Shown here in pieces: positions 8,129 to 18,071 of a stretch of DNA of 64,000 bases (the stretch's first letter is position 1; every line of letters starts with the position of its first letter). The DNA lies in contig VIRH01000095.1 of the NCBI GenBank assembly GCA_008107755.1, positions 62,001 to 126,000 on the forward strand. Direction: 5' to 3'. The translations under genes were made by a program, and so were the position numbers. Below the pieces are notes generated by a model. It worked only from the letters and a program-made list of their open reading frames with translations. It made no database searches and was not told the DNA's origin. Source of the DNA: Rhodobacterales bacterium. Its GTDB lineage: Bacteria > Pseudomonadota > Alphaproteobacteria > Rhizobiales > Stappiaceae.

Positions 8129-8935
8129 ATGGATACTACGATGGATCAGTTCTACGTCTATACGCCGCTGATCATCAATGCGGTCAAGGCTGTCATTGTT
8201 CTCATAATCGGCTGGTTTCTGGCCGGTTTCCTGTCGCGCTTGGTGAAAAACCGGATCATCAGCCATCCGCGTATCGATGATACGATCGGCGGTTTTGCAT
8301 CATCCGTCGTCCGCTGGCTGGTGCTGCTGATCACCGTGATTGCGATTCTGCAGCTCTTCGGCATTCAGGCAACAAGCCTGGTGGCTGTTCTCGGCGCCGG
8401 AACCTTGGCGATCGGACTGGCGCTCCAGGGAACCTTGAGTGACATCGCTGCCGGCGTGATGCTGATCATCTTCCGTCCGTACAAGGTCGGCCAGTTCGTC
8501 GATATCGGTGGAACGTCCGGAACGGTGAAGGACCTCAACATCTTCATCACCGAACTGGCAACGCCGGACAACATCCAGGTCATCGTCCCCAACGGCCAGG
8601 CCTGGGGCCAGATCCTGACGAACTACTCCGCCCACAGCACCCGGAGGCTCGACCTCACATTCGGGATTGATTATGACGACGATGCCGACAAGGCAATGCA
8701 GATCATTCTCGATGTCGCCAACGCCGACGAGCGCATTCACAAGAGCCCCGAACCCTGGGTGCGGCTGACGAATCTCGGTGACAGTTCGGTCGACCTCAGC
8801 ACGCGCCTGTGGTGCAATTCTTCCGACTATTTCGAGCTGAAGTGCCACATGCTGAAAGCCGTCAAGGAAGCATTCGACGCCGGCGGCATCTCCATTCCCT
8901 ATCCGCATTCGGTGGAGATTCAGAAAGCCGGATGA
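8129..8935 (+). CDS. Small-conductance mechanosensitive channel (MscS)
   Basis: Inner-membrane channel of 268 residues that opens on membrane tension during hypo-osmotic shock. Three N-terminal membrane helices lie at about residues 10-35, 60-85 and 88-115; the third is the Gly/Ala-rich pore helix (SLVAVLGAGTLAIGLALQG). It is followed by the beta domain (FRPYKVGQFVDIGG, VKDLNIFITEL, VIVPNGQAWGQ) and the alpha/beta C-terminal cage. The length matches E. coli MscS (286). ATG 8129 follows GAGGGA at 8115-8120; a GTG at 8123 in the same frame is too close to that site. The gene ends with a strong terminator. Confidence 0.92.
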   Translation: MDTTMDQFYVYTPLIINAVKAVIVLIIGWFLAGFLSRLVKNRIISHPRIDDTIGGFASSVVRWLVLLITVIAILQLFGIQATSLVAVLGAGTLAIGLALQGTLSDIAAGVMLIIFRPYKVGQFVDIGGTSGTVKDLNIFITELATPDNIQVIVPNGQAWGQILTNYSAHSTRRLDLTFGIDYDDDADKAMQIILDVANADERIHKSPEPWVRLTNLGDSSVDLSTRLWCNSSDYFELKCHMLKAVKEAFDAGGISIPYPHSVEIQKAG

Positions 8936-8962
8936 CCGGGTTTTCATTGATGAGACGTGCCG

Positions 8963-8995
8963 GAGGCCGCCTGATTTCAGGCGGTCTCTTTTTTT
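8963..8995 (+). terminator. Strong intrinsic terminator of mscS
   Basis: GAGGCCGCCTGA pairs with TCAGGCGGTCTC (one G-T pair) and is followed by seven T's. The right arm and T-run lie inside the last codons of the convergent antiporter gene, whose stop codon (8977-8979) sits in the hairpin. Confidence 0.85.
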
Positions 8996-11949
8996 GTCTC
9001 TTCCTTGCGGTCCCGGACCTGTGAAGCTTCGGCCTCGGTTTCGGTGTTGATGTCGGTCTCAGCGTCAGCCTCGGCCTTGCTCTCGGACGTCTCCGCTGTT
9101 TCCTCAGGCAATTCCGGCTCCGGCCGGTCCGCCGCCTCGGAGGGCTTCTCCTCGGTCAAACCATCCACCTTCGCTTCACCCAATGCCGTAAAGGCGTTTT
9201 CCTGATCGATTGAAGAAGGGGCATCCGAACGCTTGGTTTCCGCCGAGGTCTCAGCTTCTGCCGTGTTGTGATCGGCGGTCTCTGCGGCTGTCGATGCAGC
9301 GTTGTCGGCCTCTCCGCGGCCCTCTCCAAGAGTGTCATCGTCGGCACTCAAGAAATCCGGCGCATCTTCTTCCGTTTGCTCGGGCTCCGGCTCCGGCGCT
9401 TCGGTGGGAAGTGGCAGGGCGAGCGTGAACTGCGAAATGACCGGGTCCTCGTAATCGGCATCCGGCTGATCGGTATTCATCAGCTGGCGCTGTTTCGAAA
9501 GCTTGATAACGTGCTTGCGCAACTCCGGATGCTGCTCCATCTGCATCCTGAAGTCATTCGCGCTGAGACACAGCAGCTGGCAATAGCCGAGCGCGACCAC
9601 ATCCGCGCTGCGGCGTCCGCCTGTCATGAGGGCGATTTCGCCAAAGACATCGCCTCGACCGAGCCGCACGGTATGGGTCGGTGTGCGCACTTCCACGGCG
9701 CCGGAAGCGATGAAATAGGCCGCATCGCCCCTGTCGCCGCGCCGTATGAGCAATTCGTTGGGCGTCGCGAACTGCGGCCGCATCTTGCGGCGAATGGCCT
9801 TTTGCTGCTTTGCCGGCAGTTCGGCGAACAGGGGGTGCCCGCTCACGAGGTCGCGGGTTTTCAGTCCAAGGTCGAGCTTGGGGCGCTGATGGCTGGCTTT
9901 CCGGCTGCGTTCAACGTCCCGGAGCAGGTCCTGATGGAGTTCCGAGCCGATCAGCATCTGATCCTTGGCTTCATCGAATGCGGTTTCTTCCAGCCGGACG
10001 CCGGTTTTTTGCAGGAACTGCCGTTCCAGCGCGTCCGCATAGTCGGGGTACTGCAGGCGAAGCGCATCGATGGCCTGCACCGTTTCCTCAAGCCGGATGG
10101 ACAGCGTGTCGTTCAGGATGTCGGAAACACGGTCGCCGAGCAGCGGCCGGATGCGGCGGGTGTTGAACTCGATCAGTTCGCTGCCGAGGATACGATAGAC
10201 GAGCAGAAACTCGAACCTGTCGGCAAGGCGGATCGCAAGGGGCCGCGTGATGCGCAGCCGACGCTGCAAGGTCTGCGCTATGCGGAAGCCGAGGCCGAAC
10301 CGCAGCGGCTGCCGGGTGGCTCTGTTGTAACCGGACCGCCCCTCGCTGCGCGTCAGGTCGCCGGTCCGCCCGGTAATCGCGAGAAATTTCGAGACCGAGC
10401 GTCCCGAGATCGTCTTTTCATGGAAATGGCTGAGGACCAGTTGTTGCTCCCGGTCCGCGAGTGCGATCAGGCCCATGCGGACGCGGTCCCAATCCTTCAG
10501 CTCTTCCAGCATGTTGGTCTCGGAAGCCGCCTGGGTGGCGCGGTCCTCGTATTCCTGGATGACCTCGTGTGCGACCCGCGGTTCGATATGATAATTGCGG
10601 GCGGCGCTTTCGATGCCGTGCCGGACGTCGGACAAGGCAAGCGCGAGAAACTGCGTGCGAAGGGCTTCGTCGCGGGTGTTGAGCCGGTTGAGCCCAAGCA
10701 GCCGGATCAGGGGTTTCAGGCTGGTTCCGTAGACCAGTAGCGTGAACAGCACGAACCCGGTCGCCAGGCGCGTGATGAACCCGGAAATCTCGTCGGTGAG
10801 CATGGCGTGCTCAGACACGCTGAGCGCCAGTGTCAGCGTCACCGCGCCGCGCATCCCGCCCCACATGATCACCGTCTTGTACTTGTTGTTGACGGCCTGG
10901 CCGGCCCCGAGCGAACTGAGCACCGGAAGAAGGCCGAAGATCACCACGGCGCGTGCGGCAAGCGAGGCGATGATGACGACGAACAGCAGCAGGATATCGA
11001 TCGGCTTGAACCCTTCGACAAAGCGCGGGATCAGGATCGAGGAGAGCAGGAAGATGAGCGAGGCGGCCCAGAAGGCAATCTGCTCCCAGACGGAATGCAG
11101 GAACTGCCATCCGGCCGGCTGGATCCTGGCCGGTCCGTAAAGATTGAACACGATACCCGCGCACACCACCGCAACCACACCGGAGACATCGGCGAACTGA
11201 TCGCTGAGGACATAGATGCCGTAGGGCAGGGCGAGGCTGAGGGTGACCTGCGCAAGCGGCAGGTCGCGCATGACGGGAAGCAGCATGACCGCGGCGCGGG
11301 CAATGATCGTGCCGACGATGACGCCACCTGCAAAGGAGCGCGCCAGTGCGACGAAGGCTTCCCCGCCATTGATGCTGTGCTGGCCCGTCAGGATGCCGAG
11401 CAGGATGACGAAGATGACGATGGCGGCGGCATCGTTGAGAAGGCTTTCGCCCTCGACGATCCGGCCGAGCCGACCCGGTGCCCCGATATCGCGGAAAATC
11501 GCGACGACGGCTACAGGGTCCGTGGTGGCGACGATCGCGCCGAGCAGCAGGCAGGTGACCAGCGACATTCCCGACAGGGGATAAAGGGCCAGTCCAATGA
11601 ATCCGGTCGCAACGAACACCGCCACCACCGCCATCACGAGGATCGGCGCAAGGTCCTCGAACAGACGTCGGACATCGAGGGTCAGAGAGGTCTGGAACAG
11701 CAGGATCGGCAGGAAGATGTAGAGGATCATCTCCGAGTTGAGCGGCGGGTTCACGAAGACATAGGCGATCATGTTGAAGGCGTCTGTCTTCGGCGTATGC
11801 AGAAGATAGGTGGCAAGGATCCCGATCATCGTGCCGACCATCGCCAGCAAAACGCTCGGCGCCAGCCCCAGTCGACGTGCAAGCGGCTGAAGCAGGGAAA
11901 TGGTCAGCAGTAACAGCGCGAACGCGCCTGTTATCAGGGGTGTTTCCAT
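8977..11949 (-). CDS. CPA1 Na+/H+ antiporter fused to a cyclic-nucleotide-binding domain
   Basis: Sodium/proton exchanger of 990 residues in the inner membrane. The first 420 or so residues form the CPA1 transport domain with about twelve membrane helices, including the ion-binding signatures TTDPVAVVAIF and GESLLNDAAAIVIF, and WGGMRGAVTL. A long cytoplasmic, largely helical region follows (about 425-690), then a cyclic-nucleotide-binding domain (about 695-810) with LIRRGDRGDAAYFIASGAV, the phosphate-cassette-like GDVFGEIALMTGGRRSADV and the last strand and helix. The final 160 residues are a low-complexity tail very rich in Glu, Ala and Thr. The layout resembles animal SLC9C exchangers without the voltage sensor. 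ATG 11949 is preferred; an in-frame TTG at 11973 is possible. Regulation by cAMP or another nucleotide is an inference. Confidence 0.88.
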   Translation of the reverse strand: METPLITGAFALLLLTISLLQPLARRLGLAPSVLLAMVGTMIGILATYLLHTPKTDAFNMIAYVFVNPPLNSEMILYIFLPILLFQTSLTLDVRRLFEDLAPILVMAVVAVFVATGFIGLALYPLSGMSLVTCLLLGAIVATTDPVAVVAIFRDIGAPGRLGRIVEGESLLNDAAAIVIFVILLGILTGQHSINGGEAFVALARSFAGGVIVGTIIARAAVMLLPVMRDLPLAQVTLSLALPYGIYVLSDQFADVSGVVAVVCAGIVFNLYGPARIQPAGWQFLHSVWEQIAFWAASLIFLLSSILIPRFVEGFKPIDILLLFVVIIASLAARAVVIFGLLPVLSSLGAGQAVNNKYKTVIMWGGMRGAVTLTLALSVSEHAMLTDEISGFITRLATGFVLFTLLVYGTSLKPLIRLLGLNRLNTRDEALRTQFLALALSDVRHGIESAARNYHIEPRVAHEVIQEYEDRATQAASETNMLEELKDWDRVRMGLIALADREQQLVLSHFHEKTISGRSVSKFLAITGRTGDLTRSEGRSGYNRATRQPLRFGLGFRIAQTLQRRLRITRPLAIRLADRFEFLLVYRILGSELIEFNTRRIRPLLGDRVSDILNDTLSIRLEETVQAIDALRLQYPDYADALERQFLQKTGVRLEETAFDEAKDQMLIGSELHQDLLRDVERSRKASHQRPKLDLGLKTRDLVSGHPLFAELPAKQQKAIRRKMRPQFATPNELLIRRGDRGDAAYFIASGAVEVRTPTHTVRLGRGDVFGEIALMTGGRRSADVVALGYCQLLCLSANDFRMQMEQHPELRKHVIKLSKQRQLMNTDQPDADYEDPVISQFTLALPLPTEAPEPEPEQTEEDAPDFLSADDDTLGEGRGEADNAASTAAETADHNTAEAETSAETKRSDAPSSIDQENAFTALGEAKVDGLTEEKPSEAADRPEPELPEETAETSESKAEADAETDINTETEAEASQVRDRKEETKKETA

Positions 11950-12192
11950 ATAGTCACTGTGCCTTGCCAGCAAAATGAATTCAAATATGCGATCCGGATG
12001 TGACGCCTTCCGGGTACGGAAGGGTGTCCGAAGACGCGGGGCTCCGGCACCCGGTTACCGTATTGGGGATTGGCTTAATCCCGGGTGAATCTTTTTCCCC
12101 GCAATTGCGGCGAAGTGAGGGTCTGTGGCCAGGAACAGGCAGTCGCGCGGCAATCAAAAAATAGGCAACAGGCGCAGGGCGTGGGCAATTGG

Positions 12193-13119
12193 TCAGGTGG
12201 GCGGTGCCACGGACGCCTTGCGTTCGGAAAGCCAGATACCGCCAAGCACCAGGACCAGTGCCGTGCCGTGATGCCATTCGAACGGTTCGCCGAGAATGGA
12301 AACGGCAAGGATTGCGGCGAAGATCGGCACGAGGTTGATGAACACACCGGCGCGTGCCGGTCCGATCAGCTCCACACCGCGCATGAAGAAGATCTGCGCG
12401 ATATAGGACGGGAACACTGCGATATAGAGCACGATCAGCCCCCCCTTCAGGGTTGGCCATTGCGCCGCTCCCGCACTCATCTCGGCAAAAAGGCCGGGTA
12501 GGGAGGCGAGCACGGAAACGGCCGACAGCACGGCGAAGAACACGAGGCCGGGAACTTGCGGTCGGTTGCGCAGGGCAAGCGTATATCCGGAGTACAGGAC
12601 GCAGGCGATCAGCATCACACCGTCACCCGGATTGACCGAAAGCGCCAACAACTGGTGGATGTCGCCATGCGCGGCAACCAGCGCGACGCCGCTGAGCGTC
12701 AGCAGGATGCCGAACACCTGCAGGATGCGGACACCTGTCCCGAACACAAATATGGATCCGATGAGCACGAGGATCGGGATCGACCCCTGGATAATGCCCA
12801 GATTGACGGCCGTGGTGCTTGTCGCTGCGATGTAGAACAAGGAGTTGAAGCCGATATAACCGAAGACGGCCATCAACGCCATGCGCGGCATGGCAGGGCG
12901 CAGGATCGGCCATTCCGCCCTGATCCTGCGGAGCATCATCGGCACAACCAGGATCGAAACGATCAGCCAGCGCAGAAAGACCACCACGAACGGAGAGACT
13001 TCTCCAACGGCCATGCGGCCGGCAACGGTATTGCCGCCCCAAAAGAGGGTGGTCAGACCCAGCATCACGATGGCGTTGCCATACGACGCGCTGCGCAGCT
13101 GTTTTACGATCGCGAGCAT
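12193..13119 (-). CDS. EamA/DMT-family transporter
   Basis: Drug/metabolite transporter of 308 residues with ten predicted membrane helices arranged as two EamA repeats (about 15-145 and 160-295). Signature pieces are TTLFWGGNTVAGRMA at the start of repeat one, the ending LLTLSGVALVA, and FFMRGVELIGPARAGVFINLVPIF in repeat two. Members export amino acids or other small metabolites; the substrate is not predictable. AAGG lies six bases before ATG 13119. It is divergent from malate synthase G, sharing a 300-base upstream region. Confidence 0.88.
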   Translation of the reverse strand: MLAIVKQLRSASYGNAIVMLGLTTLFWGGNTVAGRMAVGEVSPFVVVFLRWLIVSILVVPMMLRRIRAEWPILRPAMPRMALMAVFGYIGFNSLFYIAATSTTAVNLGIIQGSIPILVLIGSIFVFGTGVRILQVFGILLTLSGVALVAAHGDIHQLLALSVNPGDGVMLIACVLYSGYTLALRNRPQVPGLVFFAVLSAVSVLASLPGLFAEMSAGAAQWPTLKGGLIVLYIAVFPSYIAQIFFMRGVELIGPARAGVFINLVPIFAAILAVSILGEPFEWHHGTALVLVLGGIWLSERKASVAPPT

Positions 13120-13416
13120 GAATACCTTAGTGCGGGATATCGCACCTGGTGCGAATTTCAGGAAACGGCGTCTGGAAGCAGTCCGAGCGCGTTTTCCGGC
13201 GTATCGCTACCTCATCGGACGCGGGACCGAAAGACCAAACTTACCGAATCATGACGGCACATGCAGGACATAATGAAAGCGATTATTTCCTGAATGGAAA
13301 AAGTCATGGAATTGGCGCACCAATTGACGACGCTCCCCTTTGCCCCCACAACAGGGTCAGATTTCCTGCGGCGAAGACCGACAGGCCCAAGACAATTTAC
13401 CGAGTGGAGTGAAGCA
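13120..13416. promoter_or_regulatory. Shared upstream region of EamA transporter and glcB
   Basis: A 297-base divergent intergenic region. It contains AATTGG-CGCA-CCAATT (13310-13325), a short inverted repeat about 90 bases before glcB that could be an operator. The frame of glcB stays open upstream to 13294, but the GGAG site at 13406-13409 and the family length favour ATG 13417. Confidence 0.3.
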
Positions 13417-15579
13417 ATGACAGGCCGCATCGATGCCCACGGACTGCAAGTCGACAGCGTTCTTTTCGATTTCGTCAACGAGAAGGCCTTGCCAGAGACC
13501 GGGATCGAGCAGGACCATTTCTGGAAGAGCCTGTCCGCGCTGATCCACGACCTGGCGCCGAAAAACCGCAAGCTCCTGGAAAAGCGCGACGCACTTCAGC
13601 AGCGGATTGATGCCTGGCACAAGGAAAATCCGGGATCGCCGGACATGGCGACCTACAAGGCGTTCCTGAATGAAATCGGCTATCTCGTCGACGAAGGCCC
13701 CGACTTTGAGGTCACGACGAAAGACGTCGATCCGGAAATCGGCGACGTCGCCGGGGCTCAGCTCGTCGTTCCGGTGATGAATGCCCGGTACGCGCTCAAC
13801 GCGGCGAATGCCCGCTGGGGCTCGCTCTATGATGCGCTCTACGGAACGGATGCCATGGGCAGCAAGCCGCAGAAGGGCGGTTTCGACATGGATCGCGCCG
13901 CGGACGTCATTGCCTATGCCCGGAAGGTTCTTGACGATACGGTGCCGCTCGAAGAGGGCAGCTGGGCGGACATTGACGGCCTTTCGGTTGAAGACGAGAA
14001 ACTTGTCGTTTCGACAGGCGCCAAAACGGCCAACCTCGCCGATCCTGCGCAGTTCGCCGGCTATTCCGGCGATCCCGCCGCGCCCTACAAGGTGCTTCTC
14101 GTCAAGAACGGCCTGCATCTGGAAATCGCCGTCGATCCCCTGCATCCGATCGGCAAGACGGACAAGGCCGGTATTTCCGACGTCATTGTGGAATCCGCCA
14201 TGTCGACCATCATGGACTGCGAGGATTCGGTCGCTGCGGTGGATGCGGAAGACAAGGTCGTCGTCTATTCCAACTGGCTAGGCCTGATGAAGGGCGACCT
14301 CGAAGAGACCTTCGAAAAGGGCGGCGAGACCATCACCCGCCGCATGCACGGCGATCGGCAGTATACGGCCCCCGACGGCAAGGCGCTGACGCTGCATGGC
14401 CGCTCCCTGCTGCTTATCCGCAATGTCGGCCATCTCATGACCATCGATGCCGTGCTCGACCGGGACGGCAACGAGGTGCCGGAAGGTCTGCTTGACGGCA
14501 TGATCACGGCGATGATCGCTCTGCACGACATCGGCACCAACGGGCGGCGTACGAACAGCCGCGCCGGCTCCGTCTATATCGTCAAGCCGAAGATGCACGG
14601 TCCGGAGGAGGTGGCCTTTGCGTCAGAGACCTTCGACCGGATCGAGGATGCGCTGGGCCTTGAGCGCAATACGCTCAAGATGGGCATCATGGACGAGGAG
14701 CGCCGGACCACTGTCAACCTGAAGGAGTGTATCCGTCAGGCAAAGGATCGCGTGTTCTTCATCAACACCGGCTTCCTCGACCGGACCGGCGACGAGATGC
14801 ACACGTCCATGGAAGCCGGCCCGATGATCCGCAAGGGCGACATGAAGACCTCGACCTGGATCGCCGCATACGAGAGCAACAACGTTGATGTCGGGCTGGC
14901 CTGCGGCCTGCCGGGTCATGCGCAGATCGGCAAGGGCATGTGGGCGATGCCGGACCTGATGAACGCCATGCTGGAGCAGAAGATCGGCCATCCGATGTCC
15001 GGTGCCAACACGGCCTGGGTACCGTCTCCGACGGCGGCGACACTCCACGCGCTGCACTACCTGAAGGTTTCCGTTGCCGACCGGCAGGCGGAACTCAGGT
15101 CGCGCGATGCCGCGAAGCTGGAAGACATCTTGTCCATCCCGGTTGCGGCGCGCCCGAACTGGACGCTCGAGGACATGCAGGCCGAACTCGACAACAACGC
15201 CCAGGGCATTCTGGGCTATGTCGTGCGCTGGGTGGAGCAGGGGATCGGTTGCTCCAAGGTCCCGGACATCAATGATGTCGGCCTCATGGAAGACCGCGCC
15301 ACGCTGCGCATTTCCTCCCAGCACATCGCCAACTGGCTGCATCACGGTGTCGTCGGCAAGGACCAGGTGGTGGAGACCATGAAACGTATGGCAGGTGTCG
15401 TCGACAAGCAGAATGCGGGCGATCCGAACTATCGTCCGATGGCTGAGGACTATGACAACTCGGTCGCCTTCCAGGCTGCATGCGAGCTGGTCCTGGAAGG
15501 CACCAGCCAGCCGAATGGTTATACCGAGCCGGTGCTCCATCGCCGCCGCATCGAATTCAAGGCGAGGACAGCGGCCTGA
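13417..15579 (+). CDS. glcB: Malate synthase G
   Basis: Condenses glyoxylate and acetyl-CoA to malate, completing the glyoxylate shunt or glycolate utilisation. The 720-residue monomeric G form (E. coli 723) is complete. Seen are the [18 protein letters not shown] segment, [21 protein letters not shown] with the catalytic Arg, the metal/substrate segment [35 protein letters not shown] and the C-terminal SRHIA-like [16 protein letters not shown] lies seven bases before ATG 13417. Isocitrate lyase and glycolate oxidase genes are not in the window, so the physiological partner is unseen. The gene ends with a GC-rich hairpin. Confidence 0.96.
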   Translation: MTGRIDAHGLQVDSVLFDFVNEKALPETGIEQDHFWKSLSALIHDLAPKNRKLLEKRDALQQRIDAWHKENPGSPDMATYKAFLNEIGYLVDEGPDFEVTTKDVDPEIGDVAGAQLVVPVMNARYALNAANARWGSLYDALYGTDAMGSKPQKGGFDMDRAADVIAYARKVLDDTVPLEEGSWADIDGLSVEDEKLVVSTGAKTANLADPAQFAGYSGDPAAPYKVLLVKNGLHLEIAVDPLHPIGKTDKAGISDVIVESAMSTIMDCEDSVAAVDAEDKVVVYSNWLGLMKGDLEETFEKGGETITRRMHGDRQYTAPDGKALTLHGRSLLLIRNVGHLMTIDAVLDRDGNEVPEGLLDGMITAMIALHDIGTNGRRTNSRAGSVYIVKPKMHGPEEVAFASETFDRIEDALGLERNTLKMGIMDEERRTTVNLKECIRQAKDRVFFINTGFLDRTGDEMHTSMEAGPMIRKGDMKTSTWIAAYESNNVDVGLACGLPGHAQIGKGMWAMPDLMNAMLEQKIGHPMSGANTAWVPSPTAATLHALHYLKVSVADRQAELRSRDAAKLEDILSIPVAARPNWTLEDMQAELDNNAQGILGYVVRWVEQGIGCSKVPDINDVGLMEDRATLRISSQHIANWLHHGVVGKDQVVETMKRMAGVVDKQNAGDPNYRPMAEDYDNSVAFQAACELVLEGTSQPNGYTEPVLHRRRIEFKARTAA

Positions 15580-15617
15580 TCGGAAGACCAGATCGCGCTC
15601 AATGATCGAAATGCTTC

Positions 15618-15644
15618 AGGGCCCGCAATGACATTGCGGGCCCT
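15618..15644. terminator. Hairpin between glcB and the cti gene
   Basis: AGGGCCCGCAAT pairs perfectly with ATTGCGGGCCCT around a three-base loop. The T-run is weak (TTCTT on the plus strand), so it is a terminator-like hairpin serving the convergent genes glcB and cti. Confidence 0.65.
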
Positions 15645-15673
15645 TCTTGCAAAACGAAGGCGCTGCGGCTTGC

Positions 15674-18046
15674 TCAGTCGAGCGAAAAGGTGAATTCGAA
15701 CAGTCGCTCGATCGGATCCTGGGGCTTCGGATCCCGATACCGGTGCAAATCGAGCAGCCCGGCCTGAAGGGCGCTCTGGGCATCGAGTGAGGCCTGAACC
15801 TGGTCGAACACGGACCAGAACTGAGGATGCGTCCTTCGGATGCCGAAGCGTTCTACGACCTCCAGATAATCCCTCCGGCTTTCCATCGCACCCACTGCCC
15901 GGACAAAATCCGGCAGGTCCGCCCGCGAGGTTCGGAAAATGAAATTCGGATAGCTGGAGAACTGGCCCCTGACGATCGTCAGGGCATCCTTTTCCGGCTC
16001 CCGGCGCAGATCCTCGTTGAAGATGAAGGCGACGTTGCTGTGGGCCTTGTCATGAACGAGCGTGAACACTTCGTCGTCGCCCTCCTGCGAGCCCGCCTCA
16101 ACGATCAGGACCGCGATGTCCGGCATCAGCTTGGCAAATGGTGCCGGTTCAACGGTCAGCGGCCGAAGGATGCCGGCGCTTGTGTCGCCGGCCGCGCAGC
16201 CGCCGGCACCGCATCGATTGATCGGGTCGGTGACCGGCCAGAGGCGCGGTTCCATCGTCAGCAGATGGGTCAGGAATTCCCGTCTCGGAAAGCTTGTCTT
16301 GTAGGCAATCCCGGTCGCCGAGCTGATGTCCAGCTGGCTTTCCTTCCACTGGTCGACGAGGCTGACGAGCGGCCCCTGGTACCAGCTCTCATGCATCGGC
16401 ATGCGGATGTCCGGCGGCAGGAAGGACAGGAATATCCGCTCGCCCTCGCGGCGCAGACTGTCCATGTAGAGCCGGGTGGTCAGCTGATGCTCAACGTTTC
16501 CGAAGACGTCGAATCCGGCAACGAGATTGTAGTAGATGCGTTCGAAAAGCGGGAAGTCGATCACCCAGGCCGTTTCCGGCAGAGTGCCGACAAAGCCCTG
16601 CACAACGGATGCCGAAGAGAAGTTGCGGTAGACCGTGAGCCTGGCATCAAGACTGCGTCCGTCGCCATCCCAGATGTCGCCGTAGTCGGGACCGCCGTCG
16701 CGCGCCGTCTTTCGGGCGTAATGTCTCTTGCGAAAGTCCTGGTATTTGACCGGCCCGTCGAGCAGGAAACTGCGCAGCCTTTCCTTCAGTTTGCCGTCCG
16801 CGCGGGCGACCGGCAGCTCGAGGATCGGGATCGCATTCTCCAGATAGGCCGGGTCGGTCACTGACAGATCCGAGTCCGGATCCAGGAAGGAAACCCAGAA
16901 ACGATCCTCGATCACATTGACCGCGACCTGACCGTAGCACACGGGCCCCCGGATGAACGAGCGAACGAAATAAAGCGCGTCGTCCAGCAGGAACTGGTAG
17001 CGGCTGCGGGGGGGAATGGCCCGGAACGTCGACAGAGGATTGCCGCCTGTCTGTCCGGAATAGGCGGGCAGCGCCTCCAGCGTCCAATCGGTGCCGAGAA
17101 AGAGATCGCGGTAGCGCTGAAGCCTCTTCGGTCCGATCTCGTAGACCATGTGCTCCTTGAAAAGGATGGTGCCGTTGAGCGGGACGAGGCGATAGTGAAA
17201 CGGGCCGCCCGGATCATCGAAGGGGCGGCGCGTGGGGATCTCGTCCGGCGGCTCTCCGGATGGCGTGCGGGAGCGGATCAGCCGGAAGAACCTGCGCGGC
17301 TCGTCGTCTTCCAGGTGTATATGCGCCAGGAACAGATGCTCATAGACATAGCGGGCAACCAGCTTCGAGCGCAGATCGTCGGCATTCAGAAAGCTCTCGA
17401 TCGAGCCGAGCTGTTTGGTCACGTCCGCCGGAAGGTCCGTTTTCTGCTGCGGAGCCGGGGCTCCGGCCTGTGCCCAGCTAAGCAATTGCCGATATTCGTC
17501 TTCCGGAAGGGGCGCCATCGCGAAGGGCATGCCCCCGTCGGGATGCTCTTCCAGATAGTCGTCGACCTCGGGTGCCATGGCACAGACGTTTTCACGCAGC
17601 GGCGAGACGTCGATATCGTCGGGCAGGGCGGCGCCCAGCTTGAAGTCGTTCTCACGGCCGGCCTTCAGGAGACGCTCCAGAACCGACGGCTCTTCGCCCG
17701 GCTCGGTCACCGAAAAGAAACCCTTCTTGCGCCACTCGGGCACCGTTTTGGCATCAATGCCGAGACGGGTCATGGGGGCATCGTCAAGACGGGAGGATTC
17801 GTAGACCTTTTGCTTGCTTGCGCCGCGCAGCCATCCGTCTGGCGAAGAAAGCTTGAGCTGGCAGGGCGCATCGTAGCAGCCGTGACAGACGACGCAGCGC
17901 TTGTTCAGAACATCTTCGACAGAGGTCGCGGCCGCGCTTTCCTGCTGCCTGTCCTCGGCCAGCACCGCGCCCGCGGGCCAGAGAACGAAGACCCCGAGCA
18001 TGCAAAGGAGCCCGGCGATCATGTCGATCTCGAGTTTTGACCGCAT
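15674..18046 (-). CDS. cti: Fatty acid cis/trans isomerase (haem protein)
   Basis: Periplasmic enzyme that converts cis to trans unsaturated fatty acids in membrane phospholipids, stiffening the membrane under solvent, heat or osmotic stress. The 790-residue product begins with a signal peptide (hydrophobic stretch about residues 10-28, ending AVLA-ED), followed by the cytochrome c haem motif CVVCHGC near residue 50, as known for Pseudomonas Cti. The large remainder matches the Cti family (RLVPLNGTILFKEHMVYEI, GPVCYGQVAVNVIEDRFW, and HQLTTRLYMDSLRREGE). The start at 18046 is chosen because the signal peptide begins there. It lies 25 bases downstream of a small membrane-protein gene on the same strand. 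Confidence 0.9.
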   Translation of the reverse strand: MRSKLEIDMIAGLLCMLGVFVLWPAGAVLAEDRQQESAAATSVEDVLNKRCVVCHGCYDAPCQLKLSSPDGWLRGASKQKVYESSRLDDAPMTRLGIDAKTVPEWRKKGFFSVTEPGEEPSVLERLLKAGRENDFKLGAALPDDIDVSPLRENVCAMAPEVDDYLEEHPDGGMPFAMAPLPEDEYRQLLSWAQAGAPAPQQKTDLPADVTKQLGSIESFLNADDLRSKLVARYVYEHLFLAHIHLEDDEPRRFFRLIRSRTPSGEPPDEIPTRRPFDDPGGPFHYRLVPLNGTILFKEHMVYEIGPKRLQRYRDLFLGTDWTLEALPAYSGQTGGNPLSTFRAIPPRSRYQFLLDDALYFVRSFIRGPVCYGQVAVNVIEDRFWVSFLDPDSDLSVTDPAYLENAIPILELPVARADGKLKERLRSFLLDGPVKYQDFRKRHYARKTARDGGPDYGDIWDGDGRSLDARLTVYRNFSSASVVQGFVGTLPETAWVIDFPLFERIYYNLVAGFDVFGNVEHQLTTRLYMDSLRREGERIFLSFLPPDIRMPMHESWYQGPLVSLVDQWKESQLDISSATGIAYKTSFPRREFLTHLLTMEPRLWPVTDPINRCGAGGCAAGDTSAGILRPLTVEPAPFAKLMPDIAVLIVEAGSQEGDDEVFTLVHDKAHSNVAFIFNEDLRREPEKDALTIVRGQFSSYPNFIFRTSRADLPDFVRAVGAMESRRDYLEVVERFGIRRTHPQFWSVFDQVQASLDAQSALQAGLLDLHRYRDPKPQDPIERLFEFTFSLD

Positions 18047-18071
18047 ATGACCGCCCCGCCTCATCCGACGA

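Noticed and set aside
9268..10740. 490-codon plus-strand frame opposite the antiporter
   Set aside because: Antisense to a clear transporter-CNBD protein; composition is His/Arg/Gln-rich and shows no domain.
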